A stretch of DNA of 38,322 nt, taken from NCBI GenBank assembly GCA_035514995.1, contig DATJCC010000015.1, forward strand, positions 1 to 38,322, written 5' to 3'. Position numbers and translations under genes: made by a program. Position 1 is the first letter of the stretch. Each line of letters begins with the position of its first letter. This document shows positions 33,359 to 38,322 of this stretch, in pieces. The notes under the pieces were generated by a model, which had not been told where the DNA came from, ran no database searches, and saw only the letters and a list, made by a program, of their open reading frames with translations. This stretch comes from Leucobacter_A sp035514995 (GTDB lineage Bacteria; Actinomycetota; Actinomycetes; Actinomycetales; Microbacteriaceae).

Positions 33359-35538
33359 TATGCTTGCATCCTTGAAAGTTTAGAAGGCCACCAAATCTTC
33401 CGACCAATATCGTATGAGATAGCAGGGACGAGGAAAGATCTGACTATGAAAGTGTCTAGCAGTACACCAAAAGCAACAATAAACGCAATTTGAACCAAAA
33501 AGAGAATCGGAATAACTGCAAGAGCTGCAAATGTGGCTGCAAGCACCAACCCTGCAGATGTAATCACCCCTCCAGTTACTGTGAGCCCGCGGAGTATACC
33601 CTCTCGTGTGCCGTGTTTAAGTGACTCTTCGCGAACTCGAGTCATCAAAAAAATGTTGTAATCTATGCCTAGCGCAACCAGAAAGACAAAACCATAAAGC
33701 GGAACTGCGGGATCGGCTCCAGCAAACTTAAACACGTTGTTAAAGACTAAAGCTGCGACGCCCAGAGCAGTTCCAAAAGAAACGACCGTTGTTAATACAA
33801 GCAGAATAGGGGTAACAATAGATCGTAGTAGCAGCATCAATATGAGCAGAATAACTATCAGTACCACAGGAATGATGAGAGTTCTGTCTCGAATTGATGA
33901 ATCATTTGTATCGATTGCTGTTGCAGTAACACCGCCTACAAAAGCATTCGGAATCTGCTCATGCAGTTCACCCCGTAGATCACGAACAGTTTTTTCAGCT
34001 TCTTTACTGTCTGGCGCGTTAGCCAGTGTTGCCTGCAGAAGTACACTTCCTGCAACGACTGTAGGTGTTGGCGCAGGTGTACCCGGTGGCCCTAAAGCCG
34101 ATATGCCGTCAGCTGTGACTTGAGCTGTTCCACTTGGCGATTCACTCGACACAATAGCGACACCTTCAACACCTGTATTTGCTATGAGGATTGAAGACAC
34201 CTGATCAATTTCACTCTCAGGTGCAACAACAAAGGCTGGGCTTCCGGAGCCATCTGGGAAGTGCTCACCGAGCACTTCTTGCCCTGTACGAGCTTCCGAA
34301 GATCCAAGCACAAGCTCAGATTGCGCCACACCGTCAGCATTGAGCTGGGTGGCACCTGCTGCCCCAACAATCAGAACAATCGTTGTAATGATCCAAATCG
34401 GTCGATGTTTAGTGCGGATCATTGTAGCAAGCCGTGCCCAAACCCCGACCTGTTTGGCGCTGGTCTCCGACTCCTCGGCTACCGGGTCATATATAGGGCG
34501 ACGGGGCCAAAAAGCGGCTCTACCGAATGCGAATAAGATAGCCGGTAACAGCGTGAGCGCTGAGAGCATCGCAAAGACTATTCCAATTGAAGCGACCGGT
34601 CCTAATGCGCTGTTTGATTTTAAATCGCTCAACAAGAGGCAAAGCAGTCCAGCGATCACAGTCCCGCCCGATGCGAGAATAGGTTCAAATGAGCCTCGTA
34701 ATGAATCTCGAGTTGCTAACCATTTATCATTTGTGACACGCAACTGTTCTCTGAACCGAGATACATACAACAGCGAATAATCTGTCGCTGCGCCTATCAC
34801 GAGAATAAAAAGAATGCCCTGAGTTTGCCCCGAAAGCATTATTATTCCCAATTTAGCGAGCCACCAATTTGTGAGAAGAGCAACTGTCAGTGCAAAGAGG
34901 CTTGTTGATAACACAGCGATGGGTAATAGCAGTGAGCGGTAAACAAAAATAAGGATAATAAAGACGGCAAGCAGAGCCACAACAAGAAGCAACCCATCAA
35001 TACCGGCGAAGGCTTTCGTCAAATCAGCAGTGAAACCTGCAGGGCCGGTGACATATGAGGTGAGACTGTCTGGAAGACTGGAATTTAAAATAGAACTGAT
35101 TTCAGTTACAGTTTCATCGATTTGCCCACTGCTGTCGATTGGAATGAACACCTGAGTAGCTTTTCCATCTTCTGATGGAATCACAGGAGAAATACTGTCA
35201 CCTATACCGTCGACAGATTTCGTGAGGGATGCTACCGCCTGGTCGATCTGTCCGAGTTCATAGTCGGTTAGTTTTGATGAACCAACCGTTACAACTACAG
35301 CAGGTATCTCGTCTGAATCACGAAATTCGCTTAAGAGTTCTTGTACAAGTGTTGCTTCTGCAGAACTAGGCAAATATGCTGATGGGTCATTTGAAGACAC
35401 CTCACCGATCTTCCCGAAGTAGGGCCCACCGATTCCAGCCCCTATAAACCAAATGAGTATTATGAGTGCGGGCACAAATGTGCGTAGCAACTTGGCGGTG
35501 CGGCTAAGTTTGGGAGAGAGCGGTTTCTGTGTCTTCAT
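33358..35538 (-). CDS. MMPL-family RND-type lipid transporter
   Basis: This 726-residue membrane protein has the MMPL layout in duplicate: one helix, a large external loop, five helices, then the same again. The proton-relay aspartate-tyrosine pairs occur in both halves: GAATDYSLLYVSRFREQL in the first and ALGIDYNIFLMTRVREE in the second. The start is ATG 35538, overlapping the crtI stop by one base (TGATG); a TTG three bases earlier is an alternative. MMPL proteins move lipids across the membrane. Its position inside a carotenoid operon, upstream of the P450, suggests it handles the carotenoid or a derivative. I recall MMPL genes in mycobacterial crt loci too. The substrate is inferred, not shown. 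Confidence 0.9.
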   Translation of the reverse strand: MKTQKPLSPKLSRTAKLLRTFVPALIILIWFIGAGIGGPYFGKIGEVSSNDPSAYLPSSAEATLVQELLSEFRDSDEIPAVVVTVGSSKLTDYELGQIDQAVASLTKSVDGIGDSISPVIPSEDGKATQVFIPIDSSGQIDETVTEISSILNSSLPDSLTSYVTGPAGFTADLTKAFAGIDGLLLVVALLAVFIILIFVYRSLLLPIAVLSTSLFALTVALLTNWWLAKLGIIMLSGQTQGILFILVIGAATDYSLLYVSRFREQLRVTNDKWLATRDSLRGSFEPILASGGTVIAGLLCLLLSDLKSNSALGPVASIGIVFAMLSALTLLPAILFAFGRAAFWPRRPIYDPVAEESETSAKQVGVWARLATMIRTKHRPIWIITTIVLIVGAAGATQLNADGVAQSELVLGSSEARTGQEVLGEHFPDGSGSPAFVVAPESEIDQVSSILIANTGVEGVAIVSSESPSGTAQVTADGISALGPPGTPAPTPTVVAGSVLLQATLANAPDSKEAEKTVRDLRGELHEQIPNAFVGGVTATAIDTNDSSIRDRTLIIPVVLIVILLILMLLLRSIVTPILLVLTTVVSFGTALGVAALVFNNVFKFAGADPAVPLYGFVFLVALGIDYNIFLMTRVREESLKHGTREGILRGLTVTGGVITSAGLVLAATFAALAVIPILFLVQIAFIVAFGVLLDTFIVRSFLVPAISYDIGRKIWWPSKLSRMQA

Positions 35539-37163
35539 CAAATTTTCTTGGGTTGTGGGGTTGCCGAATGAACGGGTAGCGGCCCTGGGGAATGATCACG
35601 GCGTATGTGTTTAAGAACAAGCTCAGCGCTGATTAGACACATTGGAACACCAACTCCAGGTGAAGTTGTAGCACCGGCGTAGAAGAGCCCTGCGACTCTT
35701 CGAGAAGCGTTTTGCGCACGAAACATTGCGCTCTGTTTGAGGATATGAGCTGGTCCCAGCATGCCACCTTGCCAGGAGTGATATTTTTGGCTGAATTCAG
35801 CTGGACCGGTAACTCCCCGAGACACAATTCGTTCACTGAAATTATCGATATTTGCCCACTTGCCGATTTGATCAATTGTGGTGTCTAACACTTGTAAAAG
35901 CTGCTTGTCGTCATGACCGGCTGCGCCTATCTTCGGGTCAGCCGGAACTGGCAGAAGTATGAACAGATTTTCGTGTCCTATAGGAGCCACATTTGGGTCG
36001 GTAGCGCTTGGCTTGCATACGTAAATTGATGGTGGTTCTGGAATATGTGGTGAATCACCAAAAATAGCGGCGAAGTTCTTTTTCCAATCTCGCGCGAAAA
36101 ATAGCGAATGGTGGGGAAGCTCCGGTAACGAGCCTTCAACACCAAGTGTGATTAATATAGCTCCAGGACCGCTCACTTGTTTCTTCCACCATGACTCCGG
36201 ATAGCTTTGTAATTTTGTAGGCAATAAACGCGTTTCTGTATGGTGCAGATCTGCTGCAGAAACCACAGTATCTGCCTGTTCCTGATGGACTGTCCCAGCA
36301 GAATCTAGCCACGTAACTCCTGCAGCTCGAGCCCGGCGACGTAAACGCTTTCCAGACTTCACTGTGTTGATTTTGGTTACCTCTGCTTCGGTTACAATTT
36401 CAACACCGTTGTCTCGAGCGAGACGCACCAGCCTTGATACTAGTTCGGTAAAACCACCCATCGGATACAGAACGCCTTCATCAAGATCGAGCTGACTCAT
36501 CAAGTGATACATAGCAGGTGCTTCATAAGGTGAAGTTCCAAGAAAAACTGCTGGGTAACCCAAAATTTGTCTAAGAACTGGGTGTTTAAAACGTTTTGCG
36601 ACGTAACGATCGAGCGGGGTGAAAAGCAATCTGATTAGGGTAGGGATCTTCAGGATAATCTGCGCATTAGCTATCCAAGAAAGCTTAGTAAAAGGGTTGT
36701 ATAGAAAAAATTGTTCAGCCATTAGTGTCGTTTCAGCGGCAGATTCTAAATAACTTTCAAGAGTTTTTGCGCTTCCAGGCTCTAACTCATCAAAAAGCTT
36801 CAAAACTTTCTTACTACCGTACGGCACAGTTACTGGGACGGGATTGGGCGTTACAGACGATGGCTCAGCAAAAACTCTATATCCAGGGTCTAGTGTGACA
36901 AGATCGAGCTGCTCAGTTGTAGATGTTCCTGCTAACTTAAAAAAATGCTCAAAAACATTTGGCATTAGATACCATGAAGGTCCCAACTCGAAACGAAAAC
37001 CATCTCGGCTTATGGTTGCAGCTCTGCCACCTAATTCAGACCCGCGCTCAAATAACTTTACTTGGTGACCTTCACGGGCGAGAAGTGTGGCTGTGGCTAG
37101 CCCAGCGATGCCGCCGCCAATAATTACTGTTTGATGCTTTTGGGCACTAATTTTAGAATTCAC
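35538..37163 (-). CDS. crtI: Phytoene desaturase
   Basis: CrtI introduces four double bonds into phytoene and gives lycopene, using FAD. The 541-residue protein has the N-terminal FAD motif VIIGGGIAGLATATLLAREG, followed by ERGSELGGRA and the family mark GFRFELGPSWYLMP. The C-terminal signature GLFYAGATTSPGVGVPMCLISAEL is complete. The start is GTG at 37163, overlapping the crtB stop by four bases (GTGA), and the stop shares a base with the MMPL start. The length and motifs are intact, and the number of desaturation steps is inferred from the beta-cyclase and crtU downstream in the pathway. Confidence 0.94.
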   Translation of the reverse strand: MNSKISAQKHQTVIIGGGIAGLATATLLAREGHQVKLFERGSELGGRAATISRDGFRFELGPSWYLMPNVFEHFFKLAGTSTTEQLDLVTLDPGYRVFAEPSSVTPNPVPVTVPYGSKKVLKLFDELEPGSAKTLESYLESAAETTLMAEQFFLYNPFTKLSWIANAQIILKIPTLIRLLFTPLDRYVAKRFKHPVLRQILGYPAVFLGTSPYEAPAMYHLMSQLDLDEGVLYPMGGFTELVSRLVRLARDNGVEIVTEAEVTKINTVKSGKRLRRRARAAGVTWLDSAGTVHQEQADTVVSAADLHHTETRLLPTKLQSYPESWWKKQVSGPGAILITLGVEGSLPELPHHSLFFARDWKKNFAAIFGDSPHIPEPPSIYVCKPSATDPNVAPIGHENLFILLPVPADPKIGAAGHDDKQLLQVLDTTIDQIGKWANIDNFSERIVSRGVTGPAEFSQKYHSWQGGMLGPAHILKQSAMFRAQNASRRVAGLFYAGATTSPGVGVPMCLISAELVLKHIRRDHSPGPLPVHSATPQPKKI

Positions 37164-38065
37164 GCACGCTCCAGAATGGTTTGAGCACTTGCTTTAGCAA
37201 CTAATGCAAATTTGATTGGGTTAGGAACGCGGATCCTTCGCTCGTATAACTGGCTTGCTGAAGTTTTTTCAAGTCTATGAGTCAAAGCTTTAAAAAACTC
37301 TAGTGCACAACGGACTGCTCTTCTCGCATCCTTTGGAAGAATTGGTAGAGCTGTTTCGGCAGTGACTATTTGCATATTTATTTCTTCTATCCAAGCGAGT
37401 CGTTGGGCGTCAGTTAGTTGTTTTTCTGCGCCGAGATAATCTCGGCCAAGACGTTTTGAATCGTCTTTAAGATCACGTAAAAAATTAATGTTTTGGAATG
37501 CAGCTCCAAGTTGTTTGGCGCTGTTTTCAAGTTGCGTACGCTCATCTTCACTCACTTTTGAATCACGCATAAAAATACGCAGGCACATCAAACCGATAAC
37601 TTCTGCAGAACCATAAACGTATTCTGAGTGCTCTTCTGTGGTGAATGATCGAACTTTTGTGTCATTATTAAAATCTAGACTCTCACTCGAGATATCAGTG
37701 CGCATTGACTGGAAAAATGGTGTAATAATTTCTTTTTCAATTCCGCAGCTTCTTGCGGTGACAGCAAACGCGTGAACTATGGCATCGCTACTGTATCCAA
37801 GAGTAATTGCTTCGTAGGTGCGGCTTTCCAGCTCGTCTAACTCGTGTAACTGACCTGTTTCATTTATACCAGCTTCAGTAGCAACACCGTCGACTAGCTC
37901 GTCAGCAATCCGAACAAGTGCATACACGTTTCGAACATGCTGACGATGCCGAGAACCGAGTAACCTCACAGCGGCGCCAAATGAAGTGGAATAAGCTGAA
38001 ATGACAACTGAGGCAGCGTCGTTGCAAGCGTTTGTATATAAATCAAGCGAGGGAGTGCTGATCAA
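37160..38065 (-). CDS. crtB: Phytoene synthase
   Basis: CrtB joins two geranylgeranyl diphosphates head to head into phytoene, the first committed carotenoid step. The 301-residue protein carries both aspartate-rich magnesium sites: RIADELVDG (Asp55 and Asp59) and NFLRDLKDDSKRLGRDYLG (residues 194-212). The N-terminal AYSTSFGAAVRLL segment near residues 24-36 is typical. It starts with TTG at 38065, overlapping the crtE stop by four bases (TTGA), with GGGGAG about six bases upstream inside crtE. The strict overlaps show the operon crtE-crtB-crtI-MMPL-P450. Confidence 0.94.
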   Translation of the reverse strand: MISTPSLDLYTNACNDAASVVISAYSTSFGAAVRLLGSRHRQHVRNVYALVRIADELVDGVATEAGINETGQLHELDELESRTYEAITLGYSSDAIVHAFAVTARSCGIEKEIITPFFQSMRTDISSESLDFNNDTKVRSFTTEEHSEYVYGSAEVIGLMCLRIFMRDSKVSEDERTQLENSAKQLGAAFQNINFLRDLKDDSKRLGRDYLGAEKQLTDAQRLAWIEEINMQIVTAETALPILPKDARRAVRCALEFFKALTHRLEKTSASQLYERRIRVPNPIKFALVAKASAQTILERA

Positions 38066-38322
38066 ACTAATCTCCCCTCGAGCTCTGAACTCAGTCTGCT
38101 AATAATAATTGAGAGCGGTTCCGGGATTAACAAGTTGTGCTCAACGAGCAGTTCATTGAATGCTCGAAGCTGGTCACCAATAAGAGATTCGGTGAAACGT
38201 TTCGCACCACAGTCTTCAAGTAACACCCTCAAACGTTTGCACTCATCATCAGTTAATGAAGAGCGACCGTGTAAATCTTCAATGTGTGGCCAAGAAGGTG
38301 TCATTCGAGCGTGTGCAATGAG
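38062..38322 (-). CDS. crtE: Geranylgeranyl diphosphate synthase, C-terminal part (5' end beyond window)
   Basis: Only the last 86 residues lie in the window. The open frame runs to the right edge (LIAHARMTPSW at its left) and the internal ATG at 38304 is not the true start. The visible part has GRSSLTDDECKRLRVLLEDCGAKRFTES, which matches the C-terminal helices of trans-isoprenyl diphosphate synthases. The catalytic DDxxD motifs would be outside. Position directly before crtB with a four-base overlap makes crtE the natural call: it supplies GGPP for phytoene synthase. The window cannot show whether other genes precede it or where the operon promoter is. Confidence 0.75.
   Translation of the reverse strand, partial: LIAHARMTPSWPHIEDLHGRSSLTDDECKRLRVLLEDCGAKRFTESLIGDQLRAFNELLVEHNLLIPEPLSIIISRLSSELEGRLV

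Noticed and set aside
34340..34780. A 146-codon plus-strand frame inside the MMPL gene
   Set aside because: It is antisense to a conserved transporter with intact motifs. There is no start signal and no recognisable domain.
1..38322. CRISPR arrays, insertion sequences, rRNA or tRNA genes, phage genes
   Set aside because: Reading both strands I found no regularly spaced repeats, transposase or integrase motifs, or RNA gene signatures. Only a structured RNA search could exclude small ncRNAs.

Overview
The window comes from a gene-dense actinobacterial chromosome (Actinomycetota) of rather low GC (low-to-mid forties percent, judged by eye). The evidence is a set of families typical of the phylum: the AdnA/AdnB helicase-nuclease pair, UvrD2, DUF3107, DUF3117, UPF0182, a DUF2342-type putative metalloprotease and a YlbL-type PDZ/Lon membrane protease. 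Their order resembles what I recall for Micrococcales/Microbacteriaceae. The modest GC, tiny intergenic gaps and overlapping stop codons suggest a streamlined genome, perhaps an aquatic Microbacteriaceae-like lineage. That placement is inference.

Region 1 (1-5742). The 3' end of a decayed MocR/PdxR-type regulator is followed by an arginine operon argC-argJ-argB behind a candidate ARG box. A prepilin peptidase and a seven-iron ferredoxin follow on the same strand, then citrate synthase. argD, argF, argR, argG and argH do not follow argB.

Region 2 (5838-13556). This is housekeeping: DUF3117, an O-methyltransferase, TatB, Mrp/ApbC, a general-stress-type membrane protein, aminopeptidase P, a PHP phosphoesterase, a DEAD-box RNA helicase, a ferritin-like protein and DUF3107. 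Many neighbours are convergent and touch or overlap at their stops. Several starts have no Shine-Dalgarno and a TANNNT-like -10 only 6-7 nt upstream, which suggests leaderless mRNAs.

Region 3 (13645-29673). This is a genome-maintenance and protein-quality block: adnA-adnB, a phosphotransferase-fold protein with all catalytic residues substituted (a probable pseudokinase), uvrD2, a ThiF/cyclodehydratase-like protein, a DUF2342 protein, the YlbL-type protease and the large UPF0182 membrane protein.

Region 4 (29674-38322). This is a carotenoid cluster in two convergent units. The minus-strand unit is crtE (partial)-crtB-crtI-MMPL transporter-cytochrome P450, every junction overlapping by 1-4 nt. 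The plus-strand unit is crtYc-crtYd-crtU, behind a perfect 15-bp tandem duplication that carries a -35-like hexamer. Read together, GGPP goes to phytoene (CrtB), lycopene (CrtI), beta-carotene (CrtYcYd) and isorenieratene (CrtU). The P450 is a good candidate for hydroxylating the aromatic carotenoid and the MMPL protein for moving a lipid product. This cluster is the most distinctive system in the window.
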